Part shown: positions 33,295 through 44,639 of the stretch, piece by piece
Layout: every line of letters begins with the position of its first letter
Position numbering within the stretch: the first letter of the stretch is position 1
Assembly: GCA_028583685.1 (NCBI GenBank)
Contig: JAMXIF010001194.1
Location: 18,743,356-18,807,355, forward strand
Direction of reading: 5' to 3'
DNA from: Petaurus breviceps papuanus
Lineage: Eukaryota > Chordata > Mammalia > Diprotodontia > Petauridae
Length of the DNA stretch: 64,000 nucleotides
The notes under the pieces: generated by a model
The model's database searches: none
What the model was told of the DNA's origin: nothing
Seen by the model: only the letters and a program-made list of their open reading frames with translations
Made by a program: the position numbers and the translations under genes

Positions 33295-34195
33295 AAAAAA
33301 AGTAGAAATAATTTAAATATCTGAGTGGGGTTTATTGAACGACATAGCACAGACAGCCAAGTTCCAGGATTGTAGAGAAAGGTTTTGAAATGTGATTGCC
33401 TCTGATATTTCTCTGAAGCCTATGGTGGATCATCTTAATTTAGCTCCCATATTTGTGGAAGATCGCAGTAAATCAGTTGCTCTGGCCTATTTCAACAAAG
33501 GGAGGTTCAATGATAGATTGCTTTTACATTATAAAGAAAAATATACTTCTTATGCAAGTTTCTTATTAAAATATCTCCTTTTATTAGGCATTTTAGATTT
33601 TAGAAGCTAGTCTGTACATGACTGGACTCATGGACCATTTTCTGAACCCATTATTGACTTTTGCTTTGACAGATAATCCAACAACTTTAGTGGCTTCAGA
33701 CATAGGTGGCTATTATCTGAATGGGAGGGCTGTACTGAATACTCTGTTGTAATTAGCCTGTATATTACTCACATTAGCTAATCTTGGATGATATCTCTTA
33801 ACTCATAGTCAATAGCCTGCTTGGTGCAGATGCAAATAATAATACTGAGATTGACCTGGAAGAAACTACTGTTATCTTAGAATCTTGGGCAAAGACTGTA
33901 TATATAGTATGTCTTTGCAAAGTTACAATAAGGGAAAAAGTCCTAGTTTTTATTTTTTTAAAGAACAGAGAAGCAAAGAATTTACAAGTTGTTATGACCT
34001 ATGTCAAGGAAAACATACACGAAGAAAATGACATAATGCATTATACTTAATAAAAGTTTTTTTTCTAACAGGAAAGCTTCCCAAATCAGTATTATACTGG
34101 CAACTTTGATATACAATAAATTGTAAATATATCCAATCCTATCCAGGGACTTTCTATATCACTCAGTCTTACTTCTAAAGGTAGAAATTCATGTG
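33295..34195. other. Unassigned DNA, no gene seen
   Basis: No clear repeat. A 72-codon frame at 33392-33610 has no recognisable domain. Confidence 0.4.
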
Positions 34196-34200
34196 AGTGG

Positions 34201-34739
34201 TGTAATGTGAATGTAAATTTTAAAGATCTTCCCTGCCCCTAGGCTAAAGTGCACCAGAAGCCTGGGGAGGGAGGCTTGTTTTTCAGTAGATACTTTTTGA
34301 TTGGCCAGTGGGTCAATAAGGTTGTTACATTCTCTGAGCCAGGAGAACTCGGCTATATAAGCCCTGATGTGTAGCTTTGTTTTGGGACTCACTTTGAGAA
34401 GTGTTCTGTGATTTGATCTGAATTCTAGGAAGCCGTTGTTGAGAGTCCCCCGGCTTTGAAAAACCCAGAATGTGGAAACCCAGATGTTGACTGGGTATGG
34501 ATGTAATGGTTGGACAGTTTGGAAATCTGTCTACTTGATGTTTCTGTCTTGATAATTATGCCTGTATACTTTGAGGTTCAGGGTGCTGACCTTTTCTCCT
34601 GAACAAGGTAAACGATATATGTCTGACTGATTAAAGTAAGCTTGTTGACCCATTTTGAGTTGCTTTCCTTTAACAAAGCAGATCCAAGAACCTGTGGTAG
34701 CTGCAAACCCTGAGGACGCTTGGGGTGCTTGCTGCTACA
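34201..34739 (+). mobile_element. Solo LTR of an endogenous retrovirus-like element
   Basis: The 539-bp block starts TGTAATGTGAATG and ends GCTTGCTGCTACA, with near-identical 5-bp flanks at 34196-34200 and 34740-34744. A TATA box (CTATATAAG, about 34353-34361) is followed by GGGACTCAC, as at a retroviral transcript start, and an ATTAAA polyadenylation-type signal lies near 34630. U3, R and U5 are therefore in order on the plus strand. No internal region is present. The family is unnamed. The 5-bp flanks would fit ERVL-like or class II elements but are not decisive. Confidence 0.6.
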
Positions 34740-34849
34740 AATGGTACCTCAAATTTTGAATTGGCATAAAACTTTCATCCAAAGCACTGTCCAAAAGAAA
34801 AGACTACTTATAATAAGGGGAATTAAGATCCACCAAGTATAATATATAG

Positions 34850-35960
34850 CAGAGAATATTAAGTGAAACAAAGGCAGGTGCAGAAAAAAAAGTGCTGTGA
34901 GAATTATGAAAAGGAGAGATTGTTTTCAGAGGAACAGAAAAGACTTCTTGGAGGGAGGTAGAAATTGTGCCAGGTGTAGAAGAAGAAACTGTAATGGGTG
35001 GATATAATGATGATACAGATAATAGGTCGCAGTTATATAGTACTCCTTTGTTTCCAGAGTAGACATGGGAAACATCTTCCCCACCCCCTTCCCAAGAAAG
35101 CAAGATAGCATGACCAAATGAAATTCTAAGATTAGTGGACAGACGGAGTTCATGAAACAACTATGTAGGTCCAGTTTGGATGGAATATGTAGAGAATGAA
35201 GGGGAGTATGTAAGCTAAGCTGGGTAATATAGGTCTAGGGGTTGAAGCAAGATTGTAGAGAGCATTGAAGACAAGCATGAGAAGTTTAAACTTCATGTAG
35301 CAGGCATAGGGACCTATTGAAAGATTTTTGTTGTTGTTGAGAGAAGAGTTGTATACAAGCAGTACATTAAAGAGATGATTCCCTAGACATGCATGAAAGA
35401 TGAATTGGCAATGGGACAGATTTCATCCAGGAAGGTCATAAATGGGGGTTACTATAAGAATACAGACAATAGGTGATAAAGGGGGTGGCTAGGTGCGCAA
35501 TGAATAGAGCATGGCCCTGGAGTCAGGAGGACCTGAGTTCAAATACGGCCTCAGACACTTAAAACTAGCCATGTGACCTTGGGCAAGTCACTTAACCCCA
35601 GTTGCCCTACCTCCCCCTCCCTTCCAAAAAACAAAAAAATAAAAAAAATAGGTGATAAAGGCCAGAATTAAGTCCTTGTAATGGGAGTATATCATGAAAG
35701 TATGGCAAATACTTTTCTGCTAGGTGGAAAATACCATACTACTGATTTGTTTGTTTTTTTCAGGCAGAAAATGTGCTTATGGTGAAATACCAAAGCAATT
35801 GCATTTGGTAGCACTGGTCATGGTAATCCCTCCTCTTTCCTCATTTCTAAATTGCTCCCTTCTTTATGAAAAGGATAAAATGAAATATGGTGGGGATGAC
35901 ATAGTCAGACTTGTAGTTTAGGAAAATCACTTTGGTGGCTAAGTAGAAGATGAAATGAAA
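34850..35960 (-). mobile_element. L2 LINE, split by a SINE
   Basis: Antisense L2 blocks: AAGACTTCTTGGAGGGAGGT, ATTGTAGAGAGCATTGAAGA, then beyond the SINE CAGACTTGTAGTTTAGGAAA and ATCACTTTGGTGGCTAAGTA. The stretch at about 35690-35900 is not recognisably L2. Confidence 0.65.
35483..35646 (+). mobile_element. Marsupial SINE (WSINE1-like)
   Basis: GGGTGGCTAGGTGCGCAATG head, GGAGTCAGGAGGACCTGAGT body, A-rich tail. Perfect 15-bp duplications AATAGGTGATAAAGG lie at 35468-35482 and 35647-35661. Confidence 0.93.
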
Positions 35961-36019
35961 TATATTGGATGAAATATGTTGAATGAAAACTGGAAAACTT
36001 TATAAAAGCAATAGCAAAC

Positions 36020-36205
36020 ATGGTACACAGCATTGGAAGTCAGAGGAATCCTACTCAAATCTTTGCTTTGTTACTTTTGATCTGAAATTGACTCAAGTCA
36101 TTTGATCTCTTGTGGCCTAAATTTCCTCATCTGTAAAGTAAGAAGGTTGAGCTAAATGAACTCTAAACTCCCTTTATGCACTACATTTTATAATCTCCTA
36201 AATTT
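36020..36205 (+). mobile_element. MIR SINE
   Basis: GAAATTGACTCAAGTCATTT, AATTTCCTCATCTGTAAAGT, then AGCTAAATGAACTCTAAACT. Confidence 0.75.
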
Positions 36206-36339
36206 GTAGTTCCTATAGTTCTCTAGTTCTATTTCCTTTTTAGGAAATGTAACTCATATAATTTAATTTGTAGTAAAATATTTGTAAAAACATATGTATA
36301 GTAGGGAGAGATGTGTACTCTAATGTTTTATATATATGG

Positions 36340-36480
36340 TTTTACATGTTAATTTTCTCCTGTAGAATGTAAGCTCCCTGAGCACAGAATATGTTTCATT
36401 TTCTTCATTGAATTCTTATTACCCAGCACAATGCCTGGCAAATAGCAGTTTCTTAATAGGTGTTGTTTTTTGTTTGTTTG
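36340..36480 (+). mobile_element. L2 3' end
   Basis: TAGAATGTAAGCTCCCTGAG, then CCCAGCACAATGCCTGGCAA and TTCTTAATAGGTGTTG. Confidence 0.8.
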
Positions 36481-36789
36481 TTTTCTTTCTTTTTTTTTTT
36501 TTTTGGAGGGAGGTAATGATTCCTGCTATGGCAATGAACAAATTTTATATAGTTTCCTTTGTGAGCTTTAGAATATCACGTAAAGGAGTTTAGAATGTCA
36601 CAAAAAGGTTTTGTAGCTAATTTAATTAAAGCAGCTTATAAAAAGCTCAACTTGAATTCAGGGGGGATAAAAGGAAGACACAGGAATTAATTGTACTTTC
36701 TGTCATTTACTTTTTATAGAATAGTGCAAAAATTAGGATTCTCACTGATTAGTGCCCCAGATGGCCTGTTTTTATAGGACCTACAATTG

Positions 36790-36985
36790 TGAGGCATATG
36801 AGAGTCCATCTAATCCAAACTGCTCATTTTACAGATGAGGAAACTGAGTCACAAGAAAGTTGTTTTTGGTTTTTCCTGACATGCCCCAGGATATCCATTT
36901 ATCAGGCTTTGGGGAGTGGAATTTGAACCCAGGTCCTTTATCAAGTCACTGCTTGTTCCAATGCATTTTACTGACTCTAGGATCC
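36790..36985 (-). mobile_element. MIR SINE
   Basis: TCATTTTACAGATGAGGAAA, then GAATTTGAACCCAGGTCCTT, with a diverged middle. Confidence 0.75.
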
Positions 36986-36999
36986 CTAGTGAGTCGTCA

Positions 37000-37540
37000 T
37001 TTAAAAACAATCATAATAGTCCCATCAGGTCCTTTGTTTTGTTTCATATATGTGTGTATATGTATATATGATGCTGTTTTGGATTTGTTGTTTTTGCTTT
37101 TGTAGTTGAACTGATAATAAAAGACTCAAAAAATACATATGGTTTCAGTAGACCTGGGGTTGAGGGAAAACTTTTAACTCAGAAGTAGTAAATCCATTTT
37201 CATTTGAAAACAATACTTGTACAATGCCTTAGATTGTCATAACAGTTTTTGACAGAAGGCTTTTCATCAGCGAAAACTAGAAATTATAGTGTGTAGCCTC
37301 TTGTTCATGTAAATATCTCTGCATGTTGTTTTTAATTAATTATATTTTATTGAAGCAATTAGGTGACTGATAGCCTAAGCTAAAGTATACTGAAAGGTTT
37401 AACTTGCTATTGACCAGAAACTGCACTCCAGGATTGCTGAGGTTTCTGAAGTACCACATTCTAAAGATAGCATAGATCTTGTAAAGTCAGGAGACTGGTT
37501 GATTATAAAAGTACCATATTGGTTGTGTTGATATACTCTG
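37000..37540. other. Unique AT-rich DNA, no gene seen
   Basis: No repeat recognised. It contains TTAATTAATTA at about 37333, a homeodomain-type word. Confidence 0.35.
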
Positions 37541-37544
37541 AGGT

Positions 37545-37650
37545 CATTCCAGTTAGCAGTCATATATCAAGCACTTAGGGTCTCCAAAGGTCTTATTCTA
37601 GGTTCTGGGGATCTAAAGAGAAATCAGAAAATAGACCTATTCTTTCACCT
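37545..37650 (-). mobile_element. L2 3'-terminal fragment
   Basis: CAGTCATATATCAAGCACTT, then CTAGGTTCTGGGGATCTAAA. Confidence 0.55.
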
Positions 37651-37654
37651 TTTC

Positions 37655-38255
37655 TTGTGCTCCATTTTGAATTGGGTGCCAAGGGTGTGAAGTTCCCTCA
37701 TTCCTCCCCCTCCCCTTATTTTTCATTTCCTAATACAGTGCCAACCATTGGAGCCTTAAACAATGCCACATAGTGGGAAATTGGGTTAATTTGTTTAATT
37801 TTCACACCTTTCACTCTCGGCTACAATGGTAGAATGATTTTACGTCAACACATCAGATAAATTTCATGCTTCTTGACTTTTCTAAAATATCCACTGGCAA
37901 TAAAAGTACATGTTGCACCTGGCTCAAAGTTAGAGCTTTGAAACTAAATTATAATTATGATGGTTGGAGAAAAGAAGAATGATTATTCTTGACTGCTGCT
38001 TAGGTTGAGAAGTCATAGCCTACCAGGGAGTTCTGTGGAATCACATTTTGTTTGCTAAGACAACATTTCCTTATTGGTCTGAGCCCTTTATCAATGGAAA
38101 GTTCCAAAAACGTGGATTTCAGTGATGTCTTTTATTTTTTAGAAAATAAAATATTTCTGAAACATTTTAATTGGTTGTATTTGGGAGATTGGAGTCATTT
38201 TTGAAAGATTTTGCCTGGATTTAAGTTTTTTTGTGTTATGTATGTATTTAGAATG
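37655..38255. other. Repeat-free DNA with a short inverted repeat
   Basis: No repeat family recognised. TTTTATTTT (38130-38138) and AAAATAAAA (38143-38151) form a perfect 9-bp-arm inverted repeat with a 4-base spacer. Confidence 0.4.
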
Positions 38256-38264
38256 ATAAGATCA

Positions 38265-38370
38265 TGAACTTTTATATCTGAAAGAGATCTTGGAGCTCAC
38301 TGTTCAGTTCTCTAATTTTATAAATAGAATAATTTAGGTTTGTGTAAGATGAAATCTTCCTACATAGTTA
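38265..38370 (-). mobile_element. MIR-family fragment
   Basis: AAGATCATGAACTTTTATAT, then AAGAGATCTTGGAGCTCACT. Confidence 0.5.
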
Positions 38371-38379
38371 TAGCTATCT

Positions 38380-38545
38380 TAAAGTACAATGAATTCCTTT
38401 ATGAACTTTGGGATCTTGAAGTAAAGGTTGGATGATCACTTATTGAATATGTAATCAAGGGAGTTCTTTTGTAAGAATTGGATTCAATGCAATAATTACT
38501 GAATTTCTGTATAGTTTTAAAATTTTGTGATCCTGAGGTCCAGAG
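38380..38545 (+). mobile_element. L3/CR1-type 3' end
   Basis: GGTTGGATGATCACTTATTG, then AAGGGAGTTCTTTTGTAAGA and a diverged end matching the CR1/L3 3'UTR order. Confidence 0.65.
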
Positions 38546-38650
38546 AAAGGAAAGTCATTTTCCAAGTCACATATTGGTAGAGGCTGGGACTAGACCCCAG
38601 GACTTTTGTCCAACCCTGCCCAAGTGTACTCATCACCATATCATTTTTCT
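38535..38650 (-). mobile_element. MIR fragment
   Basis: GTCCAGAGAAAGGAAAGTCA, then CTGGGACTAGACCCCAGGAC. Confidence 0.65.
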
Positions 38651-38954
38651 GACTTTCCAAGTTATGTATCCAACTATCTATTTATTTGCGCTCAGTCTAG
38701 GGACCAAGCCTTTTCCATACTACCTCTTCTGTTTGAACCAGCATACACCTCTGCCATTATAAATCCATCTAAAAAAATCTGGTAAGGAAAGTCAACCAGA
38801 AAGATTTTCATAGGGACAATTAATCTGTAAAAAATATATATATATATATCGTGGCTTGCATTCATTATACTTCAAAAGATCAATACTTTTGTTAGCATAC
38901 ATGTTTTCTTTGACAAGGATCATAGTCCATGCCTTTATTGCCATTTTTAATGAG

Positions 38955-39116
38955 ATTTTTTTTTTTGAGGGAGGAAGGCAGGGCAATTAGGGTTAAGTGA
39001 CTTGCCCAAGATCAAACAGCTATTTAAGTGTCATGTGTCTGAGGCTGGATTTGAACTCAGGTCCTCCAGACCCCAGGGTCAGTGTTCTATTTACTTCATC
39101 ACCTAGCTGCCCGTTC
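38955..39116 (-). mobile_element. Marsupial SINE (WSINE1-like), minus strand
   Basis: A T-run, GGGTTAAGTGACTTGCCCAA, GATTTGAACTCAGGTCCTCC, ending CACCTAGCTGCCCG. Short flanking duplication TAATGAG at 38948-38954 and 39117-39123. Confidence 0.9.
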
Positions 39117-39377
39117 TAATGAGTTTTTATGACAAGATGATGAAATTAATCAACTGGTAGCCAACCTTTTGATATGAGCTTTTCTGTGTTTAGACTGGAC
39201 CTCAGATAAAAGGCACACAGTCCATTATTGGGTCTTACCCAAGGACTTGACCTGACAGAGATGGTGCTTCACTGGTCTTTGAAAAACCAGAATCACCTCC
39301 ACTGCATGATGAAGAATTGGAGGATAGGTTTAAGGTACACACGATTACTACTCTAACTATACAAAGCATATTGCTTA

Positions 39378-40133
39378 CAGGCAACTAGGTTGCACAGTGA
39401 ATAGAGCATTATTCTTGGGATCAGAAAGACTCCTCTTTATAATTTCTTTTTTTTGTCTTTATTAATTTGTTTGTTTACTTTTAGTTTACAAGATTCAATT
39501 CCACAATCCCCTGAGTTTCAAATTTTCTCCCCCCCCCACTCCCACATATGGCGGCATGCAATCAAGTATAGTATCTGCAAATACTTCCACATTAGACATT
39601 AGTCAGGTTATAAAGAAGAATTGTAACAGATGGAATGAACAATGGGAAAGAGGAAACACAACCAAATAAGAAAAAGAAAGAGAGCGGGTAATTTGCTTCA
39701 ATCTGCATTCAAACACTGTTCTTTCTAGTTCTTTCTCTGAAGGTAGACATCTCTTTCAATCATGAGTCTTTTGGAGTTGTCTCATAACCCTGCATTGCTG
39801 AGAAGAGTCCAGTCCATCAAAGTTGGTCGTTACACATACGTTGTGTCTGTCATTGTATACAGATTTCTCCTGTTTCTACTTTTCTCACTCAGCATCAGTT
39901 CGTATAAGCCTCTCCAGGTAAATATGAAGTCCGTCCTCTTTATAATTTGAAATCTGGCCTCAAATACTTACTAGTTCTGTGACCCTGGGAAAATTACTTA
40001 ACTCTATTTGGTCTAGTACCTTATCTGTAAAATGATCTGGAGAAGGAAATAGCAAACCATTCTAGTATCTTTGCTAAGAAAACCCTAAAGAAGGTCACAG
40101 AGTTGGACACAACTGAAAACAACTCAACAACAA
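39378..40133 (+). mobile_element. MAR1 CORE-SINE split by an L1 fragment
   Basis: The left part (39378-39445) carries GGCAACTAGGTTGCACAGTG. The right part (from 39949) carries AAATCTGGCCTCAAATACTT, the CORE, GAGAAGGAAATAGCAAACCA, and the Bov-B-type tail CACAGAGTTGGACACAACTG. Confidence 0.88.
39446..39933 (-). mobile_element. 5'-truncated L1 fragment
   Basis: A T-run at the left (poly(A) on the minus strand) leads into L1 3'UTR antisense sequence, including GCATTCAAACACTGTTCTTT and CAATCATGAGTCTTTTGGAG. Perfect 15-bp duplications TCCTCTTTATAATTT at 39431-39445 and 39934-39948 define the ends. About 488 bp. Confidence 0.88.
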
Positions 40134-40344
40134 AAATATTATACAACATAAAGTTTGTAGAGTTTTTGTTCTTGTTTCTAAAGTAAAGCATTTTGAAGAT
40201 CTGGTTACAATATTTTTGTTGACTTTCCCATTGTTTTTCCTGATACAATTTTAGACGCACTAGGTAGTTCTCAGCCAATACCCAAGAATATCTCCGCAAA
40301 GTATGTTACCAAAAGACATCGAAGCAAACCTGCTTAATAAAGTT

Positions 40345-40850
40345 TCTGTGACGAATAAGTTCATTACATTCATGTACCATTGTTTCTCCCACTATTCCTC
40401 AATTGTTAGTCACATATCCACACTTTTGTTATCATAGATAATGCTCTTAGAAATTTTTTCTATATGTGGGCCATTTCTGTCCCTAATTTCCCTAGGGTCA
40501 TTCTTGTGGTGGGATCTACTGGGTCAAAGTTTATGAACAAATTAATAATCTGTTCATATTCTCAGTTGTTCAACATATTCATTGTAAAATTTTGAATTTG
40601 TTTCCAGAAATGTTGACCTTACGCACTAATAGTAATGATCTAATGTACCTGTCTCCACACAAACTCACCAACATTAATTTCTTCTCCCAATTTGATGCTT
40701 ATAAAGTAGTAATTCAAAACTGGATTGAGTTTTCATTTCTCTTAAGTGACACAGATGATTTTTCATAGAGTTATTGATAGTTTGTCTTTCTTCTTTTCAA
40801 AACTTTTGCTATCCTCTGAATAATTGTTAATTAGAGGAATAACTTCAAAT
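40345..40850 (-). mobile_element. Old L1 3' fragment
   Basis: Antisense of the L1 3' region: ATGTACCATTGTTTCTCCCA, TGTGGTGGGATCTACTGGGT, then CTCACCAACATTAATTTCTT. Diverged. Confidence 0.6.
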
Positions 40851-41184
40851 AATAACTTTTAAATAAGTTTTCTAGTAACAGGCCATCAGGATAGGATTGA
40901 TATTTTACAATTAATCGAAGAACCTATAATGTTTGACAATTAATTGCTTTATCATTCATTGTTGTAAGGTCCATTTTTTTAACTGGGGTTTTTGAGGGAA
41001 GGGCCTCACTCTAAGAATAGGTATGCAAGTATACTATACACCCCTAGTTATATCCTTTAGCACCTTTGGTTCATATTGTTCATGTTTTCAGTAGTTAAAA
41101 ACACCAATTTTTTTTTTACTAAAAATGTACATGTAAGTTATACTTCAATTTTGTTAGTTCTCTAGCTTAAACCAACATTTTGAG

Positions 41185-41375
41185 GCAATTTTATGATAAA
41201 AAGTCATAAATGCAGAGTCATGAATCCCTTAAATTTAAGTCTGTGTTGTGATAGTTACTGCCTTGTTAACTCCTTAACCTCCATGTACCTCAGTTTTCTT
41301 TTCTGTAAAATTAGGGAGTTGAAAAAAATTACTTTTATGTTTCTTCCCAGTGCTAGATGTATGATCCTGTTACCT
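41185..41375 (+). mobile_element. MIR SINE
   Basis: CCTTAACCTCCATGTACCTC and TCTTTTCTGTAAAATTAGGG in MIR order. Confidence 0.75.
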
Positions 41376-41384
41376 TTATTTCAC

Positions 41385-41770
41385 ATTAGCTCCCTTCACT
41401 CACTGTCCCAGAATTCATCCCCTCTGTTTGTTATATACTTTCACCTTATCTTCAAATATCAGAATTTTCCTTTTCCTTTTAGGGGCCATCTCCTAAGTGA
41501 AGACTTTATGTCGATTCTACAGCTTCTAGCTGAATTTGATCTCTCTCCTTTCATATTTCTCATAGAACTTTTTTTGGACCTTTCTTTTGTTCATATTTTG
41601 TTCTGGCAGGTATTATGCTTATTTAAAAGTATGTATGTGGCTTTCTCTCCCCTATTAAATTATAAGCTCTGTTGATACCTAGGACTGTCATTTTTTAAAA
41701 TTTTGCATCCCCAGAACCTAGCACACTCCTAGCCTTTCACCTGGTAGGCATTTAAATGCTTATAGTATTG
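41385..41770 (+). mobile_element. L2 3' end
   Basis: The diverged tail region ends with AAATTATAAGCTCTGTTGAT, CCCCAGAACCTAGCACACTC and ACCTGGTAGGCATTTAAATG. Confidence 0.65.
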
Positions 41771-41779
41771 ATTTGCATT

Positions 41780-42730
41780 CTTTATAATAAACTATTTAAA
41801 TGTCTGACAAAATGTAACAATGTAGCAGACATCCATTAATGACCTACCCCTAGAAATAGTGCCTTGTATCAGAGGTAGAACATGTTACTAAAAGTATAGC
41901 TTCCCCTTAGTTTAGACCTTCATGTCTCAAATCAAACCATCTTCCTTCTCAAACTGTTTTTTCCCTTAGTAGAAATTGTGACAGAACATTAAACTTTCAT
42001 GCTGAAACAGCTGTGTGCCTATGTGTGTTGTGGGAAGATGGACCATATTGTGTGTATATCAGAGGGAGAAAAGAAATAGGTTGAGCCTTAGATTGCAATG
42101 TTCAGTGTGGTTAGAAATTAGGATCCTGAATATGTCTTGAGATAAGAGCTGCAGGGGTGCATGGTGTTATAGTTTATTGCTATAGTCCCTTCTTGGTTCA
42201 GTTTCATTTGTGTATACAATGCCCATGGAAACAATATATTTAAAGAGAGTAGAACAACTTATTTTTTTAACAGGACTCCTGACAGCCCAGAGTGCAGGTC
42301 TTTTCAAAATGTTTGTTGAATGGAATCTCTTTGTGATGGGTATCTGGTCCCCTTGTTTGTCTTAAAGGGTCTCTGCCAGATGGACTCCAAGAAAATAGGG
42401 CAAACTGGGATTTGGACACAGCATAAATAACTGCATTCTTTCAGAACCACTGAATCTTGAAAGTTTCTTCTCTCTTTAATGGGACATTTATGTTTCTGGA
42501 AACTGTTCAGTTTAGATATGTGTCTAGTGGTTTTGCCAAAAAAAAAAAAACATCATGGAAATTTTCAAGATGCTTAAGGTTTGAAAGATACAGCTGTTGT
42601 TGGTACTGATGCAAGGACCTGCCAAACTCCAAGAGAGGGAATTTGAATGGATATCTTTTCAATTGTTTTCTTTGTTTGGAATTAAGGAGGTAGGAAGACC
42701 TGGGCTTAGGTACTTTTTAGTTCTGTGATG
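41780..42730. other. Unique DNA, no gene seen
   Basis: No recognisable repeat family or exon. A 13-A run lies near 42538-42550. Confidence 0.4.
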
Positions 42731-43444
42731 ATGTACAACAAATAGTGAATCAACAATCGTTTTAAGCATCTACTATGTGCCAGGCATCATGTTGAGTGCT
42801 TTGAATGTAAGAAAAGGTCCAAAATAGTTCAAAGAGTCAAAAAATATCAGAGGTGTAGAGCATGCAAACAACTATGTACAAAAAAGATATACGCAAAATA
42901 AATAGGGATAGTCTTAACGGGAAGGTACTAAGATTAAGGAAGACTGGGACAGGCTTCTTGCAGAAAGTAGGACCTTAGCTCAGACTTGAAGGAAGCCAAG
43001 AGGAGGAGATGAGGAGGGAAATATTTACAGGCATTGGGGAGAACCAGTGAAAATGACCTGGGTTGGGAGATGGAATGTCTTGTGTAAGCAACAACAAAGA
43101 TTTCAGTATCACTGGATGAGAGAGTACATTGTAGAGAGTAAGATGTGAAAAGACTGGAAAGGTAAAAGGGGTCCACAATACAAGAAAAGCTTTGAATACC
43201 AAACAGAGGATTTTATGTTTTATCTTGGAGGGATTAGGGAGCCTATGGAGTTGATTGAATAGGAGAATGACATAGTAAGACCTGTACTTTTTGGAAGATC
43301 ACTTTAATAACTGAATGGAAGATGGACTAAAGATAGGGGAAACTAGAAGCAGAGATACCAATCAGTGGGCTTTTGTAATAACTCAGTCATGAGGTTATGA
43401 GAACCTGCACCAAGGTGATGACAGTGTCACAAGAATGAAGGGGA

Positions 43445-43447
<3 letters not shown>

Positions 43448-43495
<48 letters not shown>
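43448..43495. repeat. (TA)n microsatellite inside L2
   Basis: About 24 TA units. Confidence 0.95.
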
Positions 43496-43498
<3 letters not shown>

Positions 43499-43535
43499 GG
43501 TAGAAAGCATATCACTTAATAACTGATTGAATATG

Positions 43536-43579
43536 GAGAGTGAGAGAGAGAGAGAGAGAGAGGGAGGGAGAGAGAGAGA
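43536..43579. repeat. (GA)n microsatellite inside L2
   Basis: GA units with one GGGAGGGAG interruption. Confidence 0.9.
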
Positions 43580-43984
43580 TGAATAGTTGCAGATGACACC
43601 TAGGTTGTGAGCTTGGGTGACTGGGATGATGGCAATGTGGTTAGCAGTAATGGGAAAGTGAGGAATAGGGAAGAGGTTTTTGACGAAAGATAATGAGTTC
43701 TTTTTTTTAACATTTAGTTTAAGAAGTCTCTAGAATGTCCACGTTGAGATATCTCTTAGGCAGTTGAAAATTTGAGAACAGAGGTCAGGAAAGAGGTTAG
43801 AGCTGGACAAAAAAAAAATCATAGAATCATTAGTATGGAGATTATAATTGGGACCCTCTAGATTAGTGTATGTGACCTGAATGAAAATCCATTAAAAAAA
43901 AGGCTGAGAAGGCAAGGTCCAACAAGTAGTAAAACCAAAACCCAAAGACCCAATAGTCCCATAAGGCATTGAAAATATTCATAT

Positions 43985-44142
43985 CGGGGCGGCCAGGTAG
44001 CACAGTGAGTAAGAGCACCAGCCCCAGAGTCGGGTTCACCTGGGATCGAATCCAGGCTCAGATATTTAGTACCACACCCAGATATAACTGCCCATGTAAC
44101 CTTGAGCAAGTTACTTAACCCCAATTGCTTAAAAAAAAAAAA
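43985..44142 (+). mobile_element. Marsupial SINE, CACACCC-insert subfamily
   Basis: CGGGGCGGCCAGGTAGCACA head, GTGAGTAAGAGCACCAGCCC body, then TTAGTACCACACCCAGATAT, a segment absent from the SINEs at 3349, 20195 and 35483. A-rich tail. Perfect 14-bp duplications GAAAATATTCATAT at 43971-43984 and 44143-44156. Confidence 0.92.
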
Positions 44143-44453
44143 GAAAATATTCATATACCAAATGTGAAGTTTTTTTTTTCTTTTAACAGAGGGAGTAAAA
44201 GGGGTTTTTTTGGTTTGTTTTTATAGATAACTATTACAAGACTTATATTTTTGGGAAAATTTTGCCATTTAAGAAATGGAAATGGAAAATTAAAAATTAG
44301 AATAATATAATTCTTTGGAGTCTTTCAAAAAGGATTGTGAATTACTTATCAGATTTCAGAGAAGTCTAACTCCATACTACATGCATTAATGAAATGTCCT
44401 GAGAGAGATTTAACTTCTATTGATGCAATCAGTATATTAAAGAATTAATTTTT

Positions 44454-44604
44454 TTTAAGCAATTGGGGTGAAGTAACTTGCTCAAGGTTACACGGCCAGT
44501 TATTTTTCGGTGTGGTGCTAAGTATCTGAGTCCAGATTCGATCCCCAGGTCATCCTGACACTGGGGCTGGTGCTCTCACTCTCTGAGCCACCTGGCCGCC
44601 CCTC
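44454..44604 (-). mobile_element. Marsupial SINE, CACACCC-insert subfamily, minus strand
   Basis: Reverse complement of the same subfamily: GGTTACACGGCCAGTTATTT, TTCGGTGTGGTGCTAAGTAT, ending CACCTGGCCGCCCC. Duplications AATTAATTTTT at 44443-44453 and 44607-44617. It forms an inverted pair with 43985-44142. Confidence 0.92.
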
Positions 44605-44639
44605 AAAATTAATTTTTAAACAAGGAAGTCTCGTAACAG

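Larger units (their letters stand above)
42735..43984 (-). mobile_element. L2 LINE, 3' ~1.2 kb, most complete antisense copy
   Basis: Antisense from the L2 3' end: GCATCTACTATGTGCCAGGC, CAGGCTTCTTGCAGAAAGTA, AGGGAGCCTATGGAGTTGAT, CACCTAGGTTGTGAGCTTGG, AGATAATGAGTTCTTTTTTT. The minus-strand frame at 43176-42934 ends FKSELRSYFLQEACPSLP, the usual L2 ORF2 C-terminus, so this is RT-coding remnant. TA and GA arrays have expanded inside it. Confidence 0.88.

Noticed and set aside
41193-41675. 160-codon plus-strand frame with hydrophobic stretches
   Set aside because: It spans the end of a MIR and a decayed L2 3' end. The hydrophobic look comes from T-rich L2 sequence, and no membrane-protein family is recognisable.
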